Shown here: positions 8,958-18,045 of the stretch, piece after piece | Position numbering within the stretch: position 1 is the first letter of the stretch | How the letters are laid out: every line of letters starts with the position of its first letter | Assembly: GCA_016871275.1 (NCBI GenBank) | Contig: VFZG01000034.1 | Span: forward strand, 1-41,157 | Reading direction: 5' to 3' | DNA: 41,157 nucleotides | Source of the DNA: Acidimicrobiia bacterium | GTDB taxonomy: Bacteria > Acidobacteriota > Vicinamibacteria > Vicinamibacterales > UBA2999 | Notes under the pieces: generated by a model | What the model was told of the DNA's origin: nothing | Seen by the model: only the letters and a program-made list of their open reading frames with translations | The model's database searches: none | Made by a program: the position numbers and the translations under genes

Positions 8958-10238
8958 ATGGGCTTCGATAACGCATTCGAAATGGCCGTGTCGTCCATTC
9001 GCTTCGGCAAGGGTGTCACACGCGAAGTGGGCATGGACCTGGCGGAGCTGGCCGTCAAGCACGTGCTCGTCATCACCGACCCGGTCATCCGCAGGTTGCC
9101 GCCGGTGGCGACGGTGATCGATTCGCTCGAGCGCAGCAAGATTCGTTACACGATCTACGATCGCGTTCGCGTCGAGCCCACCGACGAGTCATTCCTCGAC
9201 GCCATCGAGTTCGCCCGCCGCGACAGCTTCGACGCCTTGGTCGCCATCGGCGGCGGCTCGACCATCGACACCGCGAAGGCCGTGAACCTCTACGTCACGT
9301 ATCCGCCCGCGGACTTCCTGGATTACGTGAATCCGCCCATCGGCAAGGGGCTGCCGGTGCCCGGGCCGCTCACGCCGTTGTTTGCGATTCCGACGACGGC
9401 CGGCACCGGCAGCGAGACGACCGGCGTGACCATCTTCGATCTGACGAAGATGCATGCCAAGACCGGGATTGCCAACCGGCGGTTGAAGCCGACGCTGGGC
9501 ATTCTCGATCCCGACAACACTGTGACGATGCCGCCGGAAGTGGCGGCGTCGAGCGGCCTCGACATCCTGAGCCACGCCGTCGAGTCGTACACCGCCATGC
9601 CGTTCACCGGCCGGCCCATGCCCGACAGTCCGAAGATGCGTCCGGCTTACCAGGGATCGAATCCCATCAGCGACGTGTGGTCCATTCAGGCGCTGAGGAT
9701 GGTGGCGCAGTACCTGGTGCGCGCCGTTGCGGACACATCTGACGAAGAGGCCCGATCGCAAATGCTGCTGGCCGCGTCATACGCCGGGGTCGGCTTCGGC
9801 AACGCGGGCGTGCACTTGCCGCATGGCATGTCGTATCCGGTGTCGGGGCACGTGAAGAGTTACCGCGCGCCGGGATACGCGTCCGACCATCCGCTGGTGC
9901 CGCATGGCGTGTCGGTGATCCTGAACGCGCCGGCGGTGTTTCGATTCACCGCGGTCGCCAACCCCGACCGGCACCTGCAGGCGGCTGAAGCGCTTGGCGC
10001 GAACATCAGCGGAGTGAAGCCCGGCGACGCCGGCCGCGTGCTCGCCGATCGCATCACCTGGTTCATGCGCGAACTGAAAGTGCCCAACGGCCTCAGGGCC
10101 GTCGGCTACTCATCGTCTGATATTCCGATGCTGGTCGAGGGCACGCTGCCGCAGCATCGGGTGACCAAGCTGTCGCCGAAGCCGGCGAGCCCGGACGATC
10201 TGGCCCACCTCTTCGAATCCGCCATGGTGTCGTGGTGA
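8958..10238 (+). CDS. Iron-containing alcohol dehydrogenase, hydroxyacid-oxoacid transhydrogenase-like
   Basis: A 426-residue group III alcohol dehydrogenase. The N-terminal dinucleotide-binding half carries GGGSTIDTAK, followed by TTAGTGSETTG; the C-terminal helical half contains the metal-binding set in GLDILSHAVESY and in GVHLPHGMSYPV, HxxxH-type spacing included. The loop with GYASDHPLVPHGVSV and the overall length match ADHFE1-type hydroxyacid-oxoacid transhydrogenases, which oxidise 4-hydroxybutyrate while reducing 2-oxoglutarate, better than 1,3-propanediol dehydrogenases. Transcription is probably leaderless: TACACT ends 9 bases before the ATG. Confidence 0.88.
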   Translation: MGFDNAFEMAVSSIRFGKGVTREVGMDLAELAVKHVLVITDPVIRRLPPVATVIDSLERSKIRYTIYDRVRVEPTDESFLDAIEFARRDSFDALVAIGGGSTIDTAKAVNLYVTYPPADFLDYVNPPIGKGLPVPGPLTPLFAIPTTAGTGSETTGVTIFDLTKMHAKTGIANRRLKPTLGILDPDNTVTMPPEVAASSGLDILSHAVESYTAMPFTGRPMPDSPKMRPAYQGSNPISDVWSIQALRMVAQYLVRAVADTSDEEARSQMLLAASYAGVGFGNAGVHLPHGMSYPVSGHVKSYRAPGYASDHPLVPHGVSVILNAPAVFRFTAVANPDRHLQAAEALGANISGVKPGDAGRVLADRITWFMRELKVPNGLRAVGYSSSDIPMLVEGTLPQHRVTKLSPKPASPDDLAHLFESAMVSW

Positions 10239-10241
10239 GGG

Positions 10242-10408
10242 AAGGGGCCGGGGATATTTTTTCCGCCAGTAGTGACGTGGACTCCGAGCTTTACGGTGAG
10301 TGTTGCCAGGCTGAGAAGTGTTCATCAACAGGCTTAGGCCGTCTTGAGGGCTGATGCCAGAAGCCTAAGCCTTCCTTTGGTTTGAGTCAAAATGATCCCC
10401 GGCCCCTT
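10242..10408. repeat. MITE-like element with terminal inverted repeats and inner hairpin
   Basis: A 167-bp non-coding segment between two convergent genes. Its ends are a perfect inverted repeat, AAGGGGCCGGGGAT (10242-10255) and ATCCCCGGCCCCTT (10395-10408). Inside, AGGCTTAGGC (10330-10339) pairs with GCCTAAGCCT (10363-10372). No open reading frame of note is present. It could be a non-autonomous mobile element or REP-like unit, and as RNA it might serve as a bidirectional terminator, though it lacks a good terminal T-run. Confidence 0.6.
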
Positions 10409-10443
10409 ACCCCAGCGTGTGTCGTTCTGGGACGGTGGGGGTG

Positions 10444-11750
10444 TTAGTTTGTGCGTACTGCGACGCGGCCTACGATGCGGACCCAGTTCACGGCGCCGGC
10501 GGCGTTGCGCACGAACTCGATTGACTGACCGCGATCGTTGCCGTCGGTGATCACGGCCCGGTCAGGACCGAAGAACGCAATCGGCATCACCGGTCGAGGC
10601 TCGCCGCCGTTTGGTAGCTCCTGCACGACAAGGCGGCCGCCTTCTACGCGCACCGAGACGGCGTTCATCGGCCGGAGATAGCGGCCAACATACGGCGCCG
10701 GGTCCGGCTGCGTCGCGAGCGGCTCCACATTCGGCAGCGTCTCCACCAGCCCGCGATGCGCAATTGCATGATTCCTCGGGAACGTCGCGCCGTGATGCTG
10801 CTTCAGCACTTCACGCTCGACGTCCTGGATCAGCCGCCAGCCGGTGGTCGAGTTCGTCAGGATGCCGACCGCAAAGTTCTTCTCGGGCACAATCTCAAGC
10901 AGCAGGATGGGATCGGCCAGCGTGCCGTCGGGCGTGGTGCCGTCGCCCAGATGGAAACGCGCATACTGCAGGAGATCCGTGATGCAGACGCCGACGTCAC
11001 CGGCGGTGACGCTCACCGAGGGCGAGAACGGCCGTTGCAGGAACGGCGCGCCGTTGCGGACGCCGTGGCCGGCCGCGAAGCGATTGACCAGGAACTCCCC
11101 GGCGGTCGATCCCGCATGGGCGAGGCCGAGCGGCGTGAAGATCAAGTCGCGCACTGCCTGGTTGATCGAGGTGCCGGTGACGGCCTCCATCACCCGCCCC
11201 GACACGCTGAAGCCGGCGTTGTTGTAGCTCCATGCGGCCGTTGGTGGAGCCACCTGCATCAGATCCGGCATCACGGTGGCGACGAAGTTGCGGAGCGTAT
11301 CGGTCCGCGTTCAGGGCTCGACACCTGCCCCTCCCAGCCGGCAGTGTGCGTCAGCAGGTTCCAGGCGGTCACGTCCTTCGCGACCGACTCGTCGCCGACC
11401 TTGAACTCAGGCAGATACGTCCGCACCGGCGTCTTGAGATCGAGCTTGCCTTGTTCGACCAACCGCATCACCATCGTCGCGGCAAACGTCTTCGAGATCG
11501 ACGCGATGGGGAAGACGGTGTGATCGTTGACCGGGATCGGATCCTCGACGTTGGTCACACCGAGCGCCCGCGTGGTGATGCGGCCCTGGTCGAAAATCCC
11601 CAGCGCGACGCCCGGCACGCTGAATTCCTTCATCTTCGCCTGCGTCAGCTCGACGATGGCCTCGAAGCGATTGTCGGGGCGATCCTGCGCCGCCACGGCC
11701 GGGACCAGCGCCGCGCACGAGACCACTGCGACCAGTAGGCGTCGGATCAT
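10444..11750 (-). pseudogene. Secreted serine hydrolase (class C beta-lactamase family), frameshifted and internally deleted
   Basis: The gene starts at ATG 11750 with a Sec signal (MIRRLLVAVVSCAALVPAVA). The first frame carries the SxxK nucleophile motif SISKT and LLTHTAGWEGQ, then shifts near 11295-11320; the next frame continues with TDTLRNFVATVMPDLMQV and the YxN motif SYNNAGF. A second lesion lies further on: DLLQYARFHLGDGT is followed almost at once by LEIVPEKNFAVGILTNSTTG, so the segment that normally carries the HGG/KTG-like third motif is missing. The C-terminal domain remains to a normal stop. Two independent lesions make a true pseudogene far more likely than a sequencing error. 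Its promoter (TATAAT, 7 bases upstream) is intact and shared with the divergent small gene. Confidence 0.82.
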
Positions 11751-11757
11751 GGCCGGG

Positions 11758-11765
11758 ATTATAGT
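11758..11765. promoter_or_regulatory. Bidirectional -10 element between divergent leaderless genes
   Basis: The eight bases ATTATAGT read TATAGT on the plus strand (11760-11765) and TATAAT on the minus strand (11763-11758). Each box ends exactly 7 bases before a start codon, ATG 11773 on plus and ATG 11750 on minus. One near-symmetric -10 element can therefore serve both genes, each as a leaderless transcript. Confidence 0.6.
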
Positions 11766-11772
11766 GTTGCCC

Positions 11773-12069
11773 ATGCGCTACCTGGTGGCCCTGGCGTTGG
11801 TCGCAGCCCTGGCAGGACCTGTCGTGGCCCACGAGAAGTTCAAGTTCGTGGGATCCGTGGCGGCCCTAAGCGAGGACGAAATCGCCATCAAGGCGATCGA
11901 TGGTGCGACTTACGAGATGGATCTGCTTGACTTCACCGCGGTCACCGACCGGAACCACAAGAAGATCGATCGAGCCTTGTTGAGGGTTGGAGCGAAAGTC
12001 GTGGTCCTGGCGCTCGGCCACGACATGTTCGACCTCGAAGCCTACGAAATCTCGCTAACTGACCGGTAG
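11773..12069 (+). CDS. Small secreted protein of unknown function
   Basis: A 98-residue protein with a Sec signal (MRYLVALALVAALAGPVVA, cleavage before H20). The mature part HEKFKFVGSVAALSEDEIAI looks like a small beta-barrel: a repeated pattern of strands, TYEMDLLDFTAVTD and VGAKVVVLALGHD, resembles OB-like or DUF5666-type domains. No catalytic residues are evident; H20 and nearby acidic residues could bind metal but this is speculation. Promoter TATAGT is 7 bases from the ATG. Codon usage matches the neighbours and the frame is clean, so it is very likely real. Confidence 0.8.
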   Translation: MRYLVALALVAALAGPVVAHEKFKFVGSVAALSEDEIAIKAIDGATYEMDLLDFTAVTDRNHKKIDRALLRVGAKVVVLALGHDMFDLEAYEISLTDR

Positions 12070-12179
12070 ACAAGGCCCCGTCTCTCTCACTAGCTCGCCG
12101 CCGATGCGATGAACTCCTGGGCGGCTAGCGCCGCACGATTCGCCACCAATTGAGGTAGATTTACCACCGGAGGCAGGCG

Positions 12180-13613
12180 ATGGCTTCACGGCGGATCTCA
12201 CAGACGGTGTGTGCGGCGGCGGCGATGCTGGCACTGGCCGGCGGCTGGTCACTCGAGGCCCAACAGGCGGCGCCGGCCGGCGCGCCCGACGTCACGTTCA
12301 GCAAGCACATCGCGCCCATCCTTCAACGCAGCTGCGAGAACTGTCATCGGCCCGACGGCGTGGCGCCGATGTCGCTGCGCACCTACGACGAAGTCCGGCC
12401 GTGGGCGCGCGCCATCAAGCAGCGCACCGGCCTCGGCCCGCGCGCCGGCGTCATGCCGCCGTGGTACGTCGAGAAGAACATCGGCATCCAGAAGTTCAAG
12501 AACGACCCTTCGCTGAGCGCCGACGAGATCGCACTGATCGCCAAGTGGGCCGACAGCGGCGCGCCGCGCGGCAACCAGCCCGACATGCCGCCGCTGCGCA
12601 CCTGGAACGATCAGAACATGTGGTCGATCGGCGAGCCCGATCTCGTCGTCCGCACCACCGACATCGTCGTCAAGGCCGGCGCGCCGGACTGGTGGGGCGA
12701 GATTCCGCGCGTGCCCACGGGTCTCACCGAGGATCGGTATGTCTCGGCGCTCGAGGTCCGCGAGGTGAACGACGTCGGCCCCGGCGGCTCCGGCCGCGAC
12801 ACCGTCGGCGGGCGCTACGTGTTCCACCACATGATCTGGTCGACGCGCGTGCTTGGTGAAGAGGCCGGCGATCCGAACGTGCCCGACGACAGCACGTCGT
12901 GGCCGGTGCATGAGGTCGGACGAGAGGCGGACTTCTTCGATCAGAAATCCGCGCGGCTGCTGAAGGCCGGTTCGAGCATTGTCTCGGATTCGGTGCACCT
13001 GCATTCGAATGGCCGCGATACCAAGGCGCACCTCGAGATCGCGTTCAAGTTCATGCCGCGCGGCTACAAGCCCGACTACCGCCGCGCCACCTACGCGCTC
13101 GGCAACGGCGTCGACATCGATATCAAGGCGATGGAAGCGAACCAGCAGCTGCACGCCTACGCACTGCTGCGGGAGAACACCAAGATCCTGTCGTTCGAGC
13201 CGCACCTGCATGCGCCCGGGGCGCGCATGTGCCTCGAGGCGATCTGGGGCTACAACATCCAGACGCTCAACTGCGTCGGCTACGACCACAACTGGGTGCG
13301 CGGCTACGACTATGACGATGATTCGGCGCCGCTGCTGCCGAAGGACACCATCCTGCACATCATCGGCTACATGGACAATTCGCCGTCGAACAAGAACGTG
13401 CCCGATCCACGCAACTGGCAAGGATCGGGCAATCGATCCGTGGCCAACATGTTCATCGACCTCGGCAACCGCGTGTTCCTGACCGACGAACAGTTCCAGG
13501 CGGAGATGGCGGCGCGCCGCGAGAGGTTGAAGCTGACACCGAACAGCATGGTGATCGGATGTCCGCTCTGCAACATCGTGACGCCACCCGCGGTCGCGAG
13601 GCCGCAGCAGTGA
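12180..13613 (+). CDS. Exported cytochrome c / copper type II monooxygenase-like protein
   Basis: A 477-residue exported protein with signal peptide (residues 1-29). A cytochrome c segment follows with the haem motif C52-E-N-C-H56 and a later Met in VMPPWYVEKN. The C-terminal part holds histidine clusters FHHMIW, VHLHSNG, QQLHAYALL and EPHLHAPGARM, the last resembling the H-x-H copper site of ascorbate-dependent monooxygenases. Such cytochrome-monooxygenase-like proteins are common in Acidobacteria but their substrates are unknown. The start is fixed by Shine-Dalgarno GGAGG (12169-12173), unlike most neighbours; TAGATT at 12156-12161 may be the -10 box. The next gene overlaps its stop by 4 bases, implying coupled translation and joint function. 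Confidence 0.85.
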   Translation: MASRRISQTVCAAAAMLALAGGWSLEAQQAAPAGAPDVTFSKHIAPILQRSCENCHRPDGVAPMSLRTYDEVRPWARAIKQRTGLGPRAGVMPPWYVEKNIGIQKFKNDPSLSADEIALIAKWADSGAPRGNQPDMPPLRTWNDQNMWSIGEPDLVVRTTDIVVKAGAPDWWGEIPRVPTGLTEDRYVSALEVREVNDVGPGGSGRDTVGGRYVFHHMIWSTRVLGEEAGDPNVPDDSTSWPVHEVGREADFFDQKSARLLKAGSSIVSDSVHLHSNGRDTKAHLEIAFKFMPRGYKPDYRRATYALGNGVDIDIKAMEANQQLHAYALLRENTKILSFEPHLHAPGARMCLEAIWGYNIQTLNCVGYDHNWVRGYDYDDDSAPLLPKDTILHIIGYMDNSPSNKNVPDPRNWQGSGNRSVANMFIDLGNRVFLTDEQFQAEMAARRERLKLTPNSMVIGCPLCNIVTPPAVARPQQ

Positions 13614-14590
13614 GGACTGGCGTGCGGCCTGCGACCTGGGGCTGGCTGGTCCTGCTGGCCGTGCTGGTGTGGTGGCGTCCGGCGTCAGTTGGACTGTCAG
13701 CACAGTCCCTCACGTATTCAAGCGGTCAGAACGTCTCGCCCGCCTATGAAGGCTGGGAGATCGGCACCGACGGCAAGAAGTACTTCGTCTTCGGCTACAT
13801 GAATCGCAACTGGCTCGAAGAGCTCGACGTGCCGGTTGGACCTGACAACGGCTTCAACATCGGCGGCGCCGACCACGGGCAGCCGACGCATTTCCTGCCG
13901 CGGCGCAACCGCTTCGTGTTCCGTGTGCCCGTGCCAGAAGGATTCAAAGAATCCGACGAATTGATCTGGACGCTGACGACCCAGGGGAAAACCGAGAAGG
14001 CCTACGCCAGCTTACGGCTCGACTACCAGATTGACGACGTGGTGCGCGCGTCGGAGACCGGCGCGCTGGGCGCCGGATCGAGCAGCCCTGAGATTCGCGC
14101 CAACCAGCCTCCGTCAATCGAGATCCAGGGGCGGAAGTCACTGACCGCGAAAGTCGGCGAGCTCGTGATGCTGAGCGCAGTGGTGACGGACGACGGCATT
14201 CCGAAGCGGCGTGGCTCCGGCCTGTCCGGCGCGGCCGTCAACAACACCGGTTCACGCAACGTGACCGCCGAGACACGCGTCAATCGCGCGCTGCAGCCGC
14301 CCGCGCGCGTCACGGTGGGCAAGAACGTCGGCCTGCACGTGACGTGGTACGTCTACCGGGGAAAAGCCGCAGTGACCTTCTCGCCCGAGCAGATCATGTC
14401 GTGGGAAGACACCCGCGCCGGGGCCAATTCCCCCTGGGCGCCGGTATGGGCCGCGCCCCAGATGCCGGCCGACGGCAAAGTGTCGGTGACGGCCACCTTC
14501 TCGGAGCCCGGCACTTACGTGCTGCGCTCGCGCGCAGACGACGGCGCGCTGACGGCCGATGGCCAAGTCACGATCACCGTCACGAAGTAA
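13610..14590 (+). CDS. Exported partner of the cytochrome c/monooxygenase-like protein, unknown function
   Basis: I do not recognise the family. The start is taken as GTG 13610, which overlaps the preceding TGA (GTGA) and gives a 326-residue protein; ATG 13559 would add 17 residues without signal-peptide character. An N-terminal hydrophobic segment (WGWLVLLAVLVWWRP) should export it. The mature part begins LTYSSGQNVSPAYEGWE, has aromatic-rich strands, a middle stretch IEIQGRKSLTAKVGE suggesting an Ig-like fold, and ends with a PKD/Ig-like strand pair (GTYVLRSRADDGALTADGQV). No Cys, haem motif or obvious catalytic residues are seen. Tight coupling with the cytochrome gene suggests a structural or substrate-binding subunit. 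Confidence 0.8.
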   Translation: MRTGVRPATWGWLVLLAVLVWWRPASVGLSAQSLTYSSGQNVSPAYEGWEIGTDGKKYFVFGYMNRNWLEELDVPVGPDNGFNIGGADHGQPTHFLPRRNRFVFRVPVPEGFKESDELIWTLTTQGKTEKAYASLRLDYQIDDVVRASETGALGAGSSSPEIRANQPPSIEIQGRKSLTAKVGELVMLSAVVTDDGIPKRRGSGLSGAAVNNTGSRNVTAETRVNRALQPPARVTVGKNVGLHVTWYVYRGKAAVTFSPEQIMSWEDTRAGANSPWAPVWAAPQMPADGKVSVTATFSEPGTYVLRSRADDGALTADGQVTITVTK

Positions 14591-14612
14591 GACGTCGGTG
14601 AGTGCGCACAGA

Positions 14613-14643
14613 GATTCTCTGATCCCTGATCTCCACTCTTGCC
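14613..14643. repeat. Short heptamer array before the alpha/beta hydrolase
   Basis: Units GATTCTC, TGATCCC, TGATCTC, CACTCTT, then GCC leading into ATG 14644. The 7-base period is the same as at 8912-8957 but with different units; four copies only, so less certain. Confidence 0.5.
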
Positions 14644-15486
14644 ATGGATCCCGAGTACCCGTTCCAGACCAGAACCATGTCGCTGTCAGCCGGCGACATG
14701 CACTACGTGGACGAGGGCCACGGTGAGGTCCTGCTGTTCGTTCACGGCACCCCGACCTGGTCCTTCGAGTATCGCCACCTGATCAAGGCGCTGTCGGGCG
14801 GATACCGATGCGTGGCGCCCGACCAGCTGGGTTTCGGCCGGTCATCGCGACCGGCCGGCTTTCCCTACACCTTGGAAGCCCACGCCGCGGCGCTCGAGGA
14901 GTTTGTGACGAAGCTCGGCCTGGATCGGTTCACGCTCGTGGTGCATGACTTCGGCGGGCCGATCGGATTGCCGCTGGCCCTGACGTCGGGATCCCGAGTG
15001 ACGCGCGTGGTGATCCTGAACTCATGGGCGTGGCCGATGAACGACGATCCCATGGCGAGCGGCGCGAAGTTCATCGGCGGCCCTGCCGGCAGGCTGCTCT
15101 ACAAGTACGCGAACGCCTCGCTGCGGTTGATCATGCCGTCGGCCTATGGCGATCGAAAGAAGCTGACGCCGGCGATTCACGCCCGCTACCTGGAGGTGTT
15201 CACCGACCGGAACGCCCGCGTGCTGGTGCTGCACGCGCTCGCCAGGGCGCTGCTGCAATCTCGCGCGCACTACCAGTCGTTACTCGATCGCCTCTCCACC
15301 CTGCACGCGCTGCCGGTGCTGATCGTATGGGGACTGAAAGACAGCGCTTTCAAGCCGCACCAACTCGCACGCTGGCGAACGCTGTTGCCGAAGGCGCAGG
15401 TGGTGACGATTGATGACGCGGGGCACTGGCCGCACGAGGAAGCGCCGTCGCGAGTAATCGACGCAATCCGCCGATTCCTGCAATAA
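14644..15486 (+). CDS. Alpha/beta hydrolase, haloalkane-dehalogenase-like
   Basis: A 280-residue cytoplasmic alpha/beta hydrolase. The oxyanion-hole segment is HGTPTWSFEYRH, the nucleophile is D102 in VVHDFGGPIG (aspartate rather than serine), the acid is probably D233 in WGLKDSAF, and the base is H261 in DAGHWPHEE. An Asp nucleophile is typical of haloalkane dehalogenases and epoxide hydrolases. In many dehalogenases the residue after the nucleophile is Trp and binds halide; here it is Phe103, although the HGTPTW tryptophan is kept. Dehalogenase activity is therefore uncertain. No signal peptide. argG follows after 9 bases. Confidence 0.85.
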   Translation: MDPEYPFQTRTMSLSAGDMHYVDEGHGEVLLFVHGTPTWSFEYRHLIKALSGGYRCVAPDQLGFGRSSRPAGFPYTLEAHAAALEEFVTKLGLDRFTLVVHDFGGPIGLPLALTSGSRVTRVVILNSWAWPMNDDPMASGAKFIGGPAGRLLYKYANASLRLIMPSAYGDRKKLTPAIHARYLEVFTDRNARVLVLHALARALLQSRAHYQSLLDRLSTLHALPVLIVWGLKDSAFKPHQLARWRTLLPKAQVVTIDDAGHWPHEEAPSRVIDAIRRFLQ

Positions 15487-16848
<1,362 letters not shown>

Positions 16849-16970
16849 ACGATGGCCCGCACTGAGCCGTCGTCCTTTGACGCTGAATGGTGAAGTGAAG
16901 GCTGGCACCGGCACACGCCAGCCGTCGGCCGATCTTCCGCTGAACGCGGGTCGCGCCGTTGTCGGTTCAA

Positions 16971-17099
16971 TCACCAGCAACGCAATCGCGCCGCCGAGGC
17001 CGAACGACACGAACAGTGCCCCCCAGCCGGTGTGCGCGTCGCCGCCAGCCGCCGCAGCTCGTCGTAGACCTGCGGCATCAGTTCCGCAGGATCAGCCAT
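16971..17099 (-). pseudogene. Truncated N-terminus of an ECF sigma factor
   Basis: Immediately after the cyclophilin stop (TAG then ATG) a 42-codon frame starts MADPAELMPQVYDELRRLAA, matching the conserved beginning of acidobacterial ECF-type sigma factors, then degenerates into a Cys/Arg-rich tail and stops. Past that point other frames show a hydrophobic piece (LFVSFGLGGAIALLVIE) from an unrelated membrane protein. No region 2 or 4 DNA-binding part is present. It is best read as a deletion scar joining two former genes. The family assignment rests on about 20 residues. Confidence 0.45.
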
Positions 17100-17609
17100 C
17101 TAGCCCTTCGCGATCTTCACCGAGTTGATGACGATGTCCTTGACGGGACGATCCATCGATCCGGTGCGGGTCTTGCCGATCTTCTGGACGACGTGGTTGC
17201 CTTCGATGACCTCGCCGAAGATGGCGTGCTTGTTGTCGAGCCACGGCGTCGGCACCAGCGTGACGAAGAACTGGCTGCCGTTGGTGTTTGGGCCGGCGTT
17301 GGCCATCGACAACAGTCCGGGCCGATCGTGCTGCAGGCCGGGGCCGAACTCGTCCGCGAACTTGTAGCCCGGACCACCCATGCCGTTGCCCATCGGGCAG
17401 CCGCCCTGGAGCATGAAGCCGTCAATGACGCGATGGAAGATCAGCCCGTCGTAAAACGGTCGCTTCACCTTCTGGCCAGACTTGGGATCGGTCCACTCGT
17501 TGGTGCCCTCGGCGAGACCGACAAAGTTGGCCACCGTGTTGGGGGCTTTGTCGTCAAACAGCTTGACCTTGAAGGTGCCTTCCGATGTCTCAAACGTCGC
17601 GGTTGTCAT
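17100..17609 (-). CDS. ppiB: Peptidyl-prolyl cis-trans isomerase, cyclophilin type
   Basis: A 169-residue single-domain cyclophilin catalysing proline isomerisation, cytoplasmic because no signal peptide is present. Active-site motifs are complete: [13 protein letters not shown] with catalytic Arg, NGSQFFVTL, and W in [14 protein letters not shown] -10 box TAGAAT (17622-17617) ends 7 bases before the ATG, with no Shine-Dalgarno site. The start codon overlaps by two bases the divergent start of the hydrolase remnant. Confidence 0.95.
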   Translation of the reverse strand: MTTATFETSEGTFKVKLFDDKAPNTVANFVGLAEGTNEWTDPKSGQKVKRPFYDGLIFHRVIDGFMLQGGCPMGNGMGGPGYKFADEFGPGLQHDRPGLLSMANAGPNTNGSQFFVTLVPTPWLDNKHAIFGEVIEGNHVVQKIGKTRTGSMDRPVKDIVINSVKIAKG

Positions 17610-18042
17610 GCGTCTTATTCTAACGCGCGTCCTGCTCTCCGCGACCGTACGAGCCCAGTCGCCATCGTCTCAACGGTTCGTCATTCGTGTTCCCGACCAG
17701 TGGAACGGCTCACTCGTGATCGGCGCGCATGGCGGCAGCGGCGGCGAGGCGCGCGATCGATCCGGCCAGGTCCACGGCACCGCCGAGACGGCGCTCGATG
17801 ACGCGATTGGCGCCCAGGCGTTCAAGAGCGGGTTTGCCGACGCCAGCGCGGATCATGATGGCGCCGGCGGCAATGCCGAGACGCGCATGAAGCTCGGCAA
17901 GGACGTCGCGGACGCGATGGGGGAGAGCCCGTCGTACATCCCCACCGTCAGGGACGCGTTCGACCAGCTGGTGCGATGGGTGGAGAAGGGCATCGCCCTT
18001 CCACCCAGTCAGACCGTGAAGCCCAATCAGCGTTTGCAGTGA
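17608..18042 (+). pseudogene. Exported alpha/beta hydrolase (tannase/feruloyl-esterase-like) with the middle deleted
   Basis: An intact 144-codon frame keeps the two ends of a larger enzyme. Residues 1-17 are a shortened signal sequence; then RFVIRVPDQWNGSLVIGAHG is the first strand and oxyanion-hole region of an exported alpha/beta hydrolase. The last 40 residues, with AFDQLVRWVEKGIALPPSQT, are the usual C-terminus of tannase-like esterases. The 250 or more residues that should lie between, including the GxSxG nucleophile, are absent. Because the deletion is in frame it still looks like an ORF, but catalysis is impossible. Confidence 0.6.
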
Positions 18043-18045
18043 CTG

